Shown here piece after piece: positions 47,288 through 59,033 of a stretch of DNA of 64,000 nucleotides. The first letter of the stretch is position 1, and each line of letters begins with the position of its first letter. Below the pieces are notes generated by a model, which was not told where the DNA came from, made no database searches, and worked only from the letters and a program-made list of their open reading frames with translations. The stretch is from the NCBI RefSeq assembly GCF_000264905.1, contig NW_006763143.1, positions 729,224-793,223 of the forward strand, given 5' to 3'. The translations under genes and the position numbers were made by a program. Origin of the DNA: Stereum hirsutum FP-91666 SS1 (lineage: Eukaryota > Basidiomycota > Agaricomycetes > Russulales > Stereaceae).

Positions 47288-48515
47288 ATGTTTAGGAAAG
47301 CTTCGCGCGGGTTGGTGGTGTAGACGTATCAAACACGAGCAATACCAGCTGAACCCGCAACGTCTTTTTCTCTGACTAGGATAAGCGACCCGGTGGCAGG
47401 CCCCCAAAGAGGCGTATCCACACCCTAGATTCATCCCGTCTCGAGCCATCCGACTTCCAAGACATCTCAAGCCAGAACTTCGTCCACTGGAGCCTTACAG
47501 TCGACGGCGAAAGTTCCGGATTGAGCCTCTCAACGTTCTATGCTCGTTGTGCAATACAACGAGTGAAGAGAGGGAACCATCCAAGTAAGGTTAAGAACCC
47601 AGTTGTTCCATTCCCTGAAGGCACACGTGGATTTTTGTATTACCTTCCTCCGGGCTCCGAGGGCCTCACAACAGACCGTGACGATACTGGCCGGAACTCA
47701 GACATCGAACTATCTCCGTTCGAGTCCATAAAACGTGACCCCGACGCCGTCGGTCGAGTCCTTTTCCGCATCACAGACAATAACGACCCCTCGAGCTTTG
47801 CTGCAGGGCGGGACCTTATGCAACCTGGAGGTATCACCCCATGGTACGCCGTTCCCCGCAAGAACAGCGCAGCCTGGCGCCTTCTTATTCGAGATGGGCT
47901 TCTCATAGACTCCAACAAACCATGGGGGACTCGCCGTCTGACGACTTCCACTATCTCGGCTCTCGAAGAACCGTTCTTGTTCGATCTCTCTAACACCGAG
48001 ATCAACGTGTATGTGCGGAGTAAACGGGACGGAGGCTTCTACAAGCTCGCCTTCGGTAATCCGTTCTGTATCCACCAGAAATATCGCCCTCGTACACAGT
48101 TATATGAAGGCGAGTAAACTATACAAGCTTCGCCGGTTCTAAATAAAAGCTTACGTCTACCTACGATGTGGTCCTAATCTACGCAGGGATCTTACGCTGT
48201 CAATTCGAGCGTTCAGCCGCACCAAAGCACGCAGGTACCGACACTTTTGTCATACGGGTACTCGAAATATCGGCCCCCGTAAGACGCCTTCCGATCGAGT
48301 CCGACACCGCGAGCTTCAGCACCTATCACCTTCGAGTTCTTGAGACTCCGAGCAGACCAGAGGTTGGAGAACTGCTGCCTCTGACGAGGAAGGGCACTCT
48401 CTGGAGTCGTAGGGTATCGAGCGGCGAAAAGAAGGAGAGTAAGTGGAAGAAGGGATGGCACGTCCTTCTGGACAATGAAATGCTCAAGGCCACGAGTTCC
48501 CTGTCGGAGGCTTGA
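47288..48515 (+). CDS. Unrecognised protein, paralogue of the 33.8-35.1 kb gene (first exon uncertain)
   Basis: Function unknown. The well-supported part is exon 47380-48091 plus exon 48187-48515, about 347 codons in frame. Shared blocks with the first copy include SRLEPSDFQDIS, FPEGTRGFLYYLP, RVLFRITDNNDPSSFAAGRD, PWYAVPRKNSAAWRLLIRDG, GFYKLAFGNPF, LRCQFERS and KHAGTDTFVIRVLEISAPV. The 5' exon is a guess: 47288-47317 (MFRKASRGLV) followed by a weak GTGTAG donor. The second intron could use GTACAC at 48092 or a GC donor a little later. If no valid first exon exists, this copy may be 5'-truncated. Confidence 0.62.
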
Positions 48516-49089
48516 GGTGGTGCGGAGAAGAAGTAGTACCTCAGAGAGCATGCTCTAAATGCATGCTTAGTGCTGTAAACCGACTGGGCATCCTATACCA
48601 AGCAGAGTACTGGATTTTGGAAGGCGAGAGGATGGCATAAGTACACCCTTCGTTACCATAAGTAATCATACCCATGGAGACCAAGTCTAATCTCGTGATG
48701 TTGGTGGAAAGGACCCCGATAGTCCTTTGCCTGTGTATTGAGGCATGAAACCAGAAGCTTGAGTCGGGTTGACAGAAGAGAAATAATGCGCGCGACGCGT
48801 CTTCCACGTGGCGCGTAGGCTCTGCCGCCACCGACGCGTCCGCGGGTGACGTCAAGGTTGTCACTTCCCTTCCGCAAAGTCATCATCTTTATGGAGCCTC
48901 CGCAGAGTTAGAGTGGGGCCATTGCGCGCTGAAATCGGCGGGAAAATACCGTATTCTACTCCAATCTTAAGTACAGCCTAAAACCCTCCTTCTGTCCATC
49001 TATTACCTCTCATCGAAAACACCTCCATCTCGCTTTCACATCCATCCCTTTATCCTTCAAATCCAATAGTGTCCAGGAATATTGTAGAC
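48516..49089. promoter_or_regulatory. Upstream region of the Mpv17-like gene
   Basis: 574 bp. Open frames on the minus strand here look random. A CT-rich stretch with TCCATC motifs (48990-49060) precedes the start. No TATA box. Confidence 0.4.
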
Positions 49090-50075
49090 ATGGCCGCCAT
49101 CGCTGTCGCTCGCGCATACCAACACTCCTTTGATACGAGGCCGAATGCTACGCTTGCAGTCGCCGGAGGCGCGCTCACAGCGCTTGGAGACGTCGTCGCC
49201 CAGGTCACGCAAAATATCGTACGTTTTCTTCCCCTCTCTACTGACTTCGTTGCTAACCTGGAAATGTCGCTTCCCGGTTGTCCTCGTGCAGCGTGCGAGG
49301 CGGGAGTTACACCACACAAGACCACAGTACGACGCAAAACGGACGTTACGCTTCTTTATCTTTGGGGCTGCGATGAGTGCGCTACTTTACCCGTGCTTTG
49401 TCTTCTCTTCACTGTCTGGATAGTACAGTACTAAGGTGCCAATTTTTGTTACTTGTTACCTTGTTATCCCAGGTCCATTTATTGGCCGCTGGAACAAGTT
49501 TCTGGAATGGAGATTCCCTCTGCGGTCGGAAGGCGGGAAGATTAGCATGAGCTCACTGACGAAGCGGGTGGCCGCAGACCAGATCATTATGTGCGTCTGC
49601 TTACATCCTTGCCCCTACAAGCGCCTGCTGACGTGGTCACATCTTTCTTGAATGTAGGGCGCCCATAGGCGTAAGTCTTGAAGTCGCTGTTGTCTACTCC
49701 AAGTCTCGGCTGACGCACCTCGTCTGTTTTTCAGCTCACAATGTTCCTCGGCGGTATGGGGATCATGGAGGGTCGCGACCTCAACCATATCAAGGGGAAG
49801 TTCCGTGACCTGTACAAAGAGGCCATTATCGCCAACTGGAAGGTCTGGCCTGCGGTGCAGATCATCAACTTCAGATCCATGCCCCTGCCATATAGAGTAC
49901 CCTTTCAGCAGAGTTGCGGTGTGTTTTGGACACTGTATCTGTCGTTGCTGAACTCGAGGTATGGTTTCTTTGGATGTTCGCATCTCGTGGACAACGGGCT
50001 AACTTTGAGCATGACGTATACAGTGAAGAGTGCAAACAGGAACTGGAGGATAACCTTCGCCGTACTTTGGATTGA
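49090..50075 (+). CDS. Mpv17/PMP22-family membrane protein (Sym1-like)
   Basis: Four-helix channel-type protein of the mitochondrial inner membrane or peroxisome; yeast Sym1 is needed for growth on ethanol at high temperature. Six exons (49090-49218, 49292-49376, 49473-49590, 49658-49670, 49735-49958, 50024-50075) give 206 residues, the usual family length. Conserved features are YQHSFDTRPNATLAVAGGAL, ALGDVVAQ, YDAKRTLRFFIFGAAMSPF, GRWNKFLEWRFPL, KRVAADQIIMAPIG, the family signature NWKVWPAVQIINFRSMPLPY (W-K-x-WP-x-xQ-x-xNF) and YRVPFQQSCGVFWTLYLSLL. The fourth exon is only 13 nt. The start used is the ATG opening MAAIAVARAYQ. Confidence 0.93.
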
Positions 50076-50773
50076 GGTGACGCTTCCGGTAGACGCTGGC
50101 AGTAGACTTGGGCTCTGGATTTTTCATTGCACTACTTATTCATACTTGCATGGATCCTACCTCTTGTCATCTTCATCCGCGGAAGGAAGGAGTGTTATAG
50201 AGGAAGAGGATGATATATTGTAATGTATCTTTAGTTATCTTAATCGGTTGTACGAGGATAGGGACTAATAGTTTCATCCGGAGGGGCAGGTTAGGGGTAG
50301 ATGCTCGACTTGCTTTACTCGGTTTGTATTAGAATGCAATACCATTTTGGTTGTCCCTCTTGTCCAGGACCTCGGCGCAGGCAAAGTGCAACAGTGGTCC
50401 AACCCGGGACCGTTTTTATCACTTTTGCTTCCGTACCGAATACCAAGCTGAAGCTTTGATCCCGAATGTCGCTCTCTATTCGGACATCAACGAATGAAGC
50501 TTTGATCCTTCACTTGTACACTATCTATCAGGGTAACCTCTTGGATTAACCAATGTGCCGTCATACCTGAAACATTCTGAATCAACTGAGATTTTTTTTG
50601 CACTCTCAGGCCAAGGTCTCAGACTAGCAGTCATGGTCCCAATAGCAGCATAGCAGTCACCCCAATGCCACCATGAACCCCACTCCCTCATACTCTTCTC
50701 CCTCACCGCGTCAGATTATACGCTACACAACTCTATTCACTGTTGTCCGGTCCATTCTACCTAATCCGACCAA
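50076..50773. other. Intergenic region, 698 bp
   Basis: Holds the Mpv17-like 3' end and the protease promoter. The hexamer GAAGCTTTGATCC recurs near 50450-50460 and 50496-50508 as a short direct repeat of no known meaning. No other feature. Confidence 0.4.
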
Positions 50774-53032
50774 ATGATCATCCCATCTCTCTCGCTCTCG
50801 CTCTCTGCCTCTATATCGTTCTCCGCTCTCGCTCTAAGTGCCAGCGCCGCTCCCTCTCCCCTCCACCCCAACCATAATGCGAGCACCAACGATATTTCGA
50901 GTTTAGGTGGTGGTATCAACTCCAGTAACAGTTCGACGGCACTACACTTCAAGCAGTCTTCTCCGGTGCGGTTGGGTTCCACACATGCTAGCCGTGGTTA
51001 CGATGGCGGGAGGGCAGAGGGACAATTCGTTGCTTCATTGAGGAGGAGGTCATTCAGACAGGGACCGCCTGTGCAGGACGGAGAGGCTATCGGCATTTTC
51101 GATGCGACCTTTCCTGTATGTGCTTTTCTTAACGCCCACGCAATCGGTGTGGCGCGCCACTCTCATATCGCTTCATCATTCAACGTGGGCTGATTATCCA
51201 TTCATTTTTTTCCATGTCTTGTGTGGACAAATAGAAACTAGAGCTACGCGGTCTCCAAGCCAAATATGAGCAAGCGGCAGAATTCCTCCAAGGCATTGGT
51301 ATCAACCCGCCGAACCAGGACCTCGCCTCCGCTGCTGAGAACTATATGCCCGCATCAAATGTGACCAGTGGCCCGGATACCTCGACAGTTCTGGAAGGCT
51401 TGGAATACCCGGAGGTCCTGCCCAAGAGACAGACTGATCCCGACACACCGCCGGAATATCTCGATCCCAGTTCAGAGGGTGCGGATACCTCCCCCAACGA
51501 GCCGACACAAGGTCAGACTCAGCCTCAAGATTCAGAGGGCAGCGGATGGGAAGACAGACAGTCCACCGCGTCAAGCTCTGGCGAAGGAGTTGGGGTATCG
51601 GAGCTGAGCGATGGCAATGGTGATGGAGGTGCATCGGAGCTGAACGATGACAATGGTGATGGGGCACCGGTGACGGGTCCATTCTTACCTTCCGTGAGCG
51701 CGCAACCTGGCACGGCCAGGCAACCATTGAGAGATGATGTCTCGGGGACTTTGGACTTGTTGTATTATGGCCCGATCAATCTCGGGACGCCGGCGCAGGT
51801 ATGTGACCCAACTCTATACTTGCCCGCACATTATATTGACCGTTGTTGATATGCTGTGCGGTAGACCTTAACTGTGGACGTCGATACAGGCTCTGCGGAT
51901 CTTTGGGTGCCCGTGAATTGTCAGGATTGCGGCGGGCATAAGCAGTTTGCTACGTCCAGGAGTTCGACGTATGAGAATAACAACGAAGGGTTCTCGATAA
52001 CCTATGTAGGTCTTCACATTCGTCTCTGATCCTTATAAACCTGCTCACTAACTTCTAAACCTATATAGGGATCCGGCCAAGCCTCCGGTACACTCGCCAC
52101 CGACGTCGTCTCCATCGGCGGCCTCACTGTCCAAAAACAAGCCTTCGGTGCAGTCAACCAAGAATCCGAAGACTTCCACTCCTCGCCGAACGACGGGCTT
52201 ATCGGTATGGCCTTCGGCTCGATCGCCAGCAGCGGCAAACCGACGTTCTTTGAGAACTTGATGATGGAGAGGCAACTCGCTGCGCCGATATTCTCGATAC
52301 ATTTGACGAGGAATCAGGTGCAAGGGAGCGAGGTCTGTTTCGGATGCATGGATGAGAGTAAGTTTAGCGGGCCAACGAGGTGGATTCCTGTGAAATCGAA
52401 GGTGAGTTTTCTGTGGTTTACAACACGGGCATCAAGCGTGGCAGCTGATTCACTACCTTCTAGACGTATTGGTCTGTAGGGATGGATGCTATCGTGGTGA
52501 ACGACAAGGCTGCCATGACCAACATATACGCTGTTCGTCTCTTCCCTACTCTCTTTATTCATGTAACTCCATCTCATATATATCCTTTTCACACAGGCCA
52601 TTGACACCGGCACGACCCTGATCTATCTCCCGGACCGTCTCGCGGCCTCATTCTACAAATTAATCCCCGGTTCAAAATCAGCGCCACAGTTTGGCTCAGG
52701 GTTCTATACCTTCCCTTGCTCCTCCCGCCCCAATGTCGAGCTCTCCTTCAACGGCCAACGCTTCTCTATCAATCTCTATGACTTTAATCTGGGGAGGACC
52801 CGTTCGGGGTCGCAGGATTGTGTGGGTGGAATATTGGGTACTGGAGATGGGTTCCCGCAGAATTTGGCGATTGTGGGGGACGAGTTTTTGAAGAGCTGTG
52901 AGTAATTCATCTTGCTTATCGGTAGGGGTGCATCTGCTGACTTGAATGTGGATAATTTTAGGGTATTCTACGTATGATTACTCAAAGGGAGCGAGGGTCG
53001 GTTTCTCACCGAGCATCAACAACCAGCAATGA
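50774..53032 (+). CDS. Secreted pepsin-type aspartic protease (family A1)
   Basis: Endopeptidase active at acid pH outside the cell or in the vacuole. A signal peptide (MIIPSLSLSLSASISFSALA) is followed by a long propeptide. The catalytic domain starts at DLLYYGPINLGTPAQ and holds the first active site VDVDTGSADLWVPVNC, the flap segment FSITYGSGQASGTLATD and the second active site AIDTGTTLIYLP. C-terminal blocks LGTGDGFPQNLAIVGDEFLK and YSTYDYSKGARVGFSP complete the fold. Both catalytic Asp residues are present. Unusual: about 130 residues between propeptide and enzyme are acidic and low-complexity, with tandem SEL.D.NGDG repeats near 51599-51665. No C-terminal GPI-type tail. About eight introns. 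Confidence 0.93.
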
Positions 53033-53748
53033 CCGATATCCACATCTGCGAATTTATAATGATTTACTGTCATCTATGCTCTCCTATAATCACTGGATAC
53101 ATTGTACTGTCTTGTGATACTATTGGTACTCGTGACTATACTATAATACCCCGAGATCCTTCGTGCCCCACATCCAATCCTGTAACCTGACTGAAGGACG
53201 GGTAAGACCATCGTGTATGCCACAGTTGCGCCACACGACCCACAGGCAGCGATGTTCTCACGGTACTGCACTAATCCGCCGTCGAGTCGACAAAGTGTTC
53301 TAGCTCTGTTCGTAACCTTTCTGAGTCCTAGGCTGCAAATCAACTAGACACCAACATGACTCCCAACCCTCGAGCTCAGTGTAACTTGAAGATATCGGAA
53401 GAGCTCCAGAGCTGATAATTAATCAGGATTTCTTGCCGTTTTTCCCTGCTATCGCTGTAAGTTACCTGGACCTCTTAGAACATCGTCACGAGTTGACTCT
53501 GGATCTCCAGGTGCTCTCCTGGTTTCCACTCATGATGTCGATTAGAAGGACATGCTGACTGTCAATAGAACCATCCACGGCTCTGGGTGGGACCCTGGGA
53601 TGCACAATGAATAGAGTTACGGCCAAAGCATTTAAGAGTTCGTATATCACACCCACGTACACTATATATATACTCAGTCGAACGTCTAGCACCGCCCAAT
53701 CCTTTCTTGATTGCGTTCGACACTATCCACTGTGAAGATTATATCTCC
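53033..53748. promoter_or_regulatory. Upstream region of the amidohydrolase gene
   Basis: 716 bp. TATATATA at 53663-53672 lies about 77 nt before the ATG and is a good TATA box. The remainder holds the protease 3' end; nothing else seen. Confidence 0.5.
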
Positions 53749-55440
53749 ATGGCATACGTCCTTCTCAAGAACGGTCTCGTCCTCACCTTCAAGAACGGCG
53801 ATCCCAACGCACATGAACTCCAGGCAGATGTGCTGATCAAGGGCGACACCATCATTGATGTGAAGCAAGGGTTGGAGCTGCCTTCTGGAAGTGACGGAGA
53901 GGTGGTCGATTGTACGGGGAAATGGATTACACCTGGGCAGATCGACACCCACAGGTACGAAAACATTTACTTCGACGAGTGCTGGGCTCGCTGACATTGT
54001 GGCCTATCACTCTTTCGTTGCTGTACCAGGCATGTGTGGATGAGCGTTATGCGTGGCCAACAGGCCGATTGGACACTTGTCGAATAGTGAGTCTTTTTGT
54101 AACCCTTCTCAAGTCAGCCGTCTATTTATCGCCTCTTCCTGGTTGCTGACGAATATATCAGCTTAATGAAGATGACCTATGCCCAATCGCCCTACGTCAC
54201 GGCCTCTGAGGCACATATTGGCACACTCGCAGGATGCCTCGAAGCTATCTCCAACGGTATCACCACCGTCGTCGACCACGCTCACGTCATCAACACACCC
54301 GCCCATGCGCCTACCATGATCGACGCGCATAAACAATCCGGGATTCGATCCAGGTTCTGTTACGGTCGAGCAACTCCCATCCCTGCCAACTTTGCCTTCA
54401 CCAAGGAGCGCGAGGAGGAATTCAGGACCTGGCAGTTGAAACAACTTACCGAATTAGCCTTGGAAGGGGAGAAGAACGGCTTCGGAATGGGTATGCTGTC
54501 CGACCGTGTTGGTTTGGGCTTGGGATATGATGCACTTAGGGGTTCGAGGCCTCATGAAGACAATATCGAGGCGCATAGGGAGGTTCTCGCTTTGGCCAGG
54601 AAATATAGGCTTTCGCCCATCACAGCTCACTTCGTCGAAAGTCCTTCTGGTGGATACGTGCAAGCTGCCAAGATATTCTCCGATGTCGGTGTTCTGGAGA
54701 GTGATGTATTATTTTCTCACTGCACTGGGATTTCGGATGAGGAGTGGGAGCTGATGAAGAGTTCGGGAGCGTCTGTGGCCTCTACGCCGGAGGACGAGCT
54801 GGGAATGGGGCATGGGAACCCTGTTGCTTATGAGGCGGTCAAGAGAGGTGTAAGAGTAGGCCTCGGGTGTGACTGCGTTTCTATCCAGAGGTAAGTGTTC
54901 ATACTTACTCATGTCGGTCACTCTGAATTGGTGTCACCCGTCTTTGTTTTGGACACCAGCGCCGACTTGTTTACTCAAATGCGCGTAGCTCTACAATGGC
55001 AGCGCGGACAAGACCATGCAATTCTCGCACATTCACGAAAGCCTCCTCTTCGCAACAATCTCACGTCCGCTTCCGCATTTCGACTCGCCACACTCGGTGG
55101 CGCCGAAGCTATTCACCAAGAAGACAAGCTTGGCACCATCGAGCCTGGCAAACTGGCCGACATCGTGATCATCAATGCGGAGAACTCCATGAACTTAGTG
55201 GGTGCCGTTAATCCTATCCAAGGATATGTGTTTTGGGCGAAAGGGGAGGACGTGGAGAGTGTGTTAGTGAACGGCGAGTGGGTGAAGCGCGATGGAAGGT
55301 TGACGAAAGTCCCTTGGGAAGATGTGGTTGGGCGGTTGAAGGAGGCGATGAAAAGTGTCGACAGCAGGAGGAAGAAGGGCGAGGAGGGAGAGGAGGCCTA
55401 TAACCAGGCGTTGCATGCATCCGGATGCGTGACACAGTAA
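53749..55440 (+). CDS. Amidohydrolase (chlorohydrolase/cytosine-deaminase-like)
   Basis: Metal-dependent hydrolase of the amidohydrolase superfamily; substrate unknown. The N-terminal part (YVLLKNGLVLTFKNGDPNAH, DVLIKGDTIIDVKQGLELP) is the composite beta-sandwich. The metal-binding HxH motif is in TPGQIDTHRHVWMSVMRGQQ, split by an intron after THR. Further markers are AGCLEAISNGITTVVDHAHV, the metal histidine in ITAHFVES, SHCTGISDEEW and the conserved Asp region VGLGCDCVS. The C-terminus has LGGAEAIHQEDKLGTIEPGK then LADIVIINAENSMNL, typical of the subfamily that includes atrazine chlorohydrolase and 8-oxoguanine/guanine deaminases. No signal peptide, so cytosolic. Four introns, all in frame. 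Confidence 0.9.
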
Positions 55441-56172
55441 ACTGTGACGCCATCTTGTCTCGATCAGTGTAGGTGAAATGCTGACTTTTTGATCGCCTGG
55501 CATATAGATCTTGCTATCATTGGGACATTCAACCCTTCTGTGGTTTGAGTATTCATACCTATCTCTGTGTCGAAGCCTATTATAAATGGGTTGCGTGGCT
55601 TGGTATCCCTTTGGACGACGCAGTCCAGAGATAATGGAATAATAGTGTGCCTATGTCATACGAACAGTCTTACGGATTGTGAATTTAAGCTCGGAATCTC
55701 GGGTCCTGGTAATGTTGACTCTGTGAGATACGCTATACCTGTTGAACCTTGATAGTGTTTTTAGGGAGTTGTTCGCACCAATTTATATCGACGGTGACAT
55801 CTTGGCGCTCGGAGTTCCCGGTTTGTCTGAGCTGATTGCTGAACCTTTCTGAGCGAGCTACCATCTTCTATAAATGGCCACTCACCCTCATTTCGCTCCA
55901 TTTATCTGTGTTATGTATGCGGGCCCGCTCTCAGATGTCCTCGATAAGCTGTGAGAGGCCGAACTTACAGCGATTCTAAGGTTCTTTCTAGCCGTGCATG
56001 TACTGTTTGCGCGTCTCCTATCTTCTGACGGCTCTTACACGAATGGACGCACCTGCATCGTATCTTGTGCGCCGTATTTGCATTGTTAGGCGCCATGTTC
56101 GGCACATGGAGTATATAAGTGAAGATTCCTTTGGTCATACCTCAGAATATGTTCCCTTCCCACTCGCGCCAC
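55441..56172. promoter_or_regulatory. Upstream region of the BTB gene
   Basis: TATATAAG at 56112-56119 lies 54 nt before the ATG at 56173 but only 30 nt before the in-frame ATG at 56149. This supports the later start. The rest is amidohydrolase 3' region with no other feature. Confidence 0.45.
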
Positions 56173-57367
56173 ATGTCGGTATACAGAGACTTGCCTTTCG
56201 TATTGGAGGAGGGAAGCGTCCCTCCCACCCACCGCGGTGATCCCTGGTTCCGGGATGGAACGGTAAGCTATGTTTCTATCGCCCCGTCGTATTTTGTCGC
56301 TCATGAGAGTATCACACAGGTCATCTTGATAGCTGGGTGCATCGCTTTCAAAGTGTACAAGGGGCTACTCTCGCGTGATTCGCAAGTGTTTGCTACCCTT
56401 CTAAACGAGACACCACTTGATCGTCTCGTCAGAACACGGATAGAAGGATGCGAGCTGATTCGGATGGACGAGCCTGTATCGAAGCTCCGTCCAGTCTTGC
56501 AGTGGATACATGGAGGAACCGGAAAGTATGACCCTAGTCATTTCATTCCAACTTTATAATTTATTGATCACTCTCTTGTTGCCGACAACCAGACATTTTC
56601 CACCGTTCGACGACTTCAAGGCCTTGACATTCATGTTCACGTTGGCGGACTTCTATCAGCTTCACAACTTGCCTCGTGCCCTCATCCAACCTTTATTGAA
56701 ACATTATCTTGACCGTCACCGCCTATACGAACGCTGGGATGGCCTGCATTCGATCCCGAAGCCTATCAATCCCATCCATGCTCTCAACTTCGCACGTACT
56801 TACGAAGTACGAATGCTCTCGCTCGTTCCCATCATACTGGTCGATCTCACCGTGTTCGTCTCTGAAGCGGAGCTTCTCGGTGCGAGGGAGCCACGACGCT
56901 CGTCTCCTTACGCTCCAGGTCTCAACCAATCACAGGACAGAGACCTCTGCCCCGAGCTTTGGGATCATCACAAAGCTCTGGCTAGAGCCGTCGGTCGCAT
57001 CATGACAAGGTTCGATGCTGGGCGTGTGTTTAGCCGTCGAGTGCGGTGCTGCTCGTTCAAGAAGTTATACGAACACCTAGTGGAGAAATTGGAGAAGAGA
57101 GCAGGTGGTACCGGCGGTGCTAACGAGTGGCTAACAGAGTCCCACGGACGATATGGGTTGGAGTTGATCTTGGAGGCGCGAACAAATTCGGAGAGGGCCT
57201 CATATTGCGATGCGTGTTTGAACGAGTTGGATGGGGAAGTGATGGCCGAATATGAGTCGTGGTGGGAGAAGATTCCGAAGATAATGGGGTTGGAAGGGGG
57301 CTGGAAAGATGAGGCATTGAGGGATTTACAGTATGGTGACGAAGACGTGGTATGGAACCTAAAGTGA
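56173..57367 (+). CDS. BTB/POZ-domain protein of the agaricomycete type
   Basis: Likely protein-interaction factor of the large BTB families expanded in mushroom-forming fungi; partner unknown. Exons 56173-56262, 56320-56525 and 56593-57367 give 356 residues. The BTB starts after RDLPFVLEEG with RGDPWFRDGTVILIAGCIAF, then KVYKGLLSRDSQVFATLLNE, LIRMDEPVSKLRPVLQWIHG, and across an intron HFPPFDDFKALTFMFTLADF and YQLHNLPRALIQPLLKHYLD. The C-terminal half is helical without a recognised domain and holds several Cys. An alternative start at 56149 would add eight residues. The first intron (57 nt) is a multiple of three and has no stop, so retention would add 19 residues. Confidence 0.85.
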
Positions 57368-58526
57368 CGGTCGGAACAGCATGTCTTATTTGTGAGGCTA
57401 TCCATTCGTTGTTCTTCGTTTTAACCATCTAATTGCTTAAACTTAGCCAGCAACCACAGATCCTTGCGATGAGAGAGTATCCAGACTGTAGCTCTGGTAG
57501 CGGTTGGCTTATAATAGGTATATGCCAGAAATGGAGGACGATAATGATTGTAGGAGGGTGGTGTCATTCTCGGAATGCTCTTGTATACGCAAACATACTC
57601 GACGACGCTGGTGAACACGTGAAGGCTGATGAGTACGTGTAGTTCCTGACCTTCAAGTGACGATCAGGCTATAGAGCACTCCCATGTGTACGTTATTAGA
57701 GAGGTCAATCGCAAGTCAAAGCCAAGGATCATTTTGTAGGCGTACGCAAATCGATATCAAGGTGAGTCATCATTGGAAAGTATTTACGCAGCGACTGGTG
57801 GGGATGAGAGGCACTAAGCCAGAGAGATACCAAGGCCTCTCATGATGTAGACAAGTAATCCGTGCACCGGCGGATGGGCGAGTAAGCATGTCGTGTGGCC
57901 CTGGTGCCACGTTGAAGGCATTTGACCGTACGACTCAGTATACTGGACGGCTCGTGTGGTGTCAGAATTGTGAGGCCTTACTGCACGCTGGCGTCTCGTT
58001 AAATATTTCAATCTACATCTTCTACGTGCACTTACAAGAATGTGGGCAACTTGAACTGTTCATAGGAAAGCACCAAAAGGAACACAACTCGGGCATATGA
58101 GAGTGGCGTAGCATGACGTTTGACCTCAAGACGCAGAAGGACATGTCCTAAACTGTAGACACCACACAATGCTGCACGCACTTACTCCCAATAGAAGGGT
58201 ATGAGAACAAGTGCCATACTTGATTGTGTTCGAGTTTGGACCTATAGTGGTAAGTCGCTGATAAGTTATAAGGGTATACACCACTGCCTTCGAGACTCCA
58301 ACTAGGCTTCAACGCCTCAATGCCTCGAAACCCTGAAGATGAAGAATGTCGGAGAAGGCTCACCGTCCGTCCGTCATGTCAAATACTCCTGTTCCCAAGG
58401 TTCACGGTCTCCTCAAGCCGTTCTAGACGTCGCTGCATCGTATAAAAGAGGCTCTGACCACCCTCGCGCACCATCAGACAACGAAATCTCTTTACCTCGA
58501 CGATCCCAAACCCGACAAGCACCATC
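57368..58526. promoter_or_regulatory. Intergenic region with promoter of the small secreted protein
   Basis: 1.16 kb. TATAAAAG at 58441-58448 is a strong TATA box 86 nt before the ATG at 58527. A short CCGTCCGTC repeat lies near 58363-58375. The open frames in the rest look random. Confidence 0.5.
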
Positions 58527-59033
58527 ATGTTCTTCACACGAGCGTTTCTCGCCTTTGTGGTCGCAGCCTCTGCTGTTGCCACGCCCGTGGCACGTGCTGA
58601 CGACGATAACACAACCTGCTACTTCCTCATGACACCTACACCAGACCTCGGGGCGGACGCGCTCCAGACATCCATCAACTTCGGTCAGCCGCTTCCGCTT
58701 TATACGCCCCTTTCGTCTACTGACACTTTACCATGAACCTTAGCTATCAGCAACACGCTCGGTGAAAATTACCCCGGCGAGGAGATCACAGTGAGTCCCA
58801 ATGCATATCCCTCAGAGTTTTGAGCCTGACGTGGATCACGACAGGATGAGACCCAGCCTCTTGTACGCCACCTCGATGGGACGTACGACGTGGTATCACT
58901 CGTCGCCGTCGAAGGCGAGACACTGACGGATGTTGGCGCTGAGGTGAAAAGTTGGGAAGGCGAGACACTAGATGGGCTATATGCTCAGTGGTACGTGGGC
59001 GCGGCTACTTGCGTTGTAGGGGGCGCATATTGA
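58527..59033 (+). CDS. Small secreted protein, 130 residues, unrecognised
   Basis: Exons 58527-58683, 58744-58790 and 58845-59033. The signal peptide is MFFTRAFLAFVVAASAVATP with a likely cut after VARA. The mature protein of about 105 residues is acidic and contains two Cys, one near the start (TTCYFL) and one near the end (ATCVVGGAY), which could pair. Other segments are SNTLGENYPGEEIT and LTDVGAEVKSWEGETLDG. Small secreted proteins of this kind abound in agaricomycetes and may act in substrate or host interaction, but no function can be given. Both introns are GT-AG; the first donor is GTCAGC. Confidence 0.78.
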
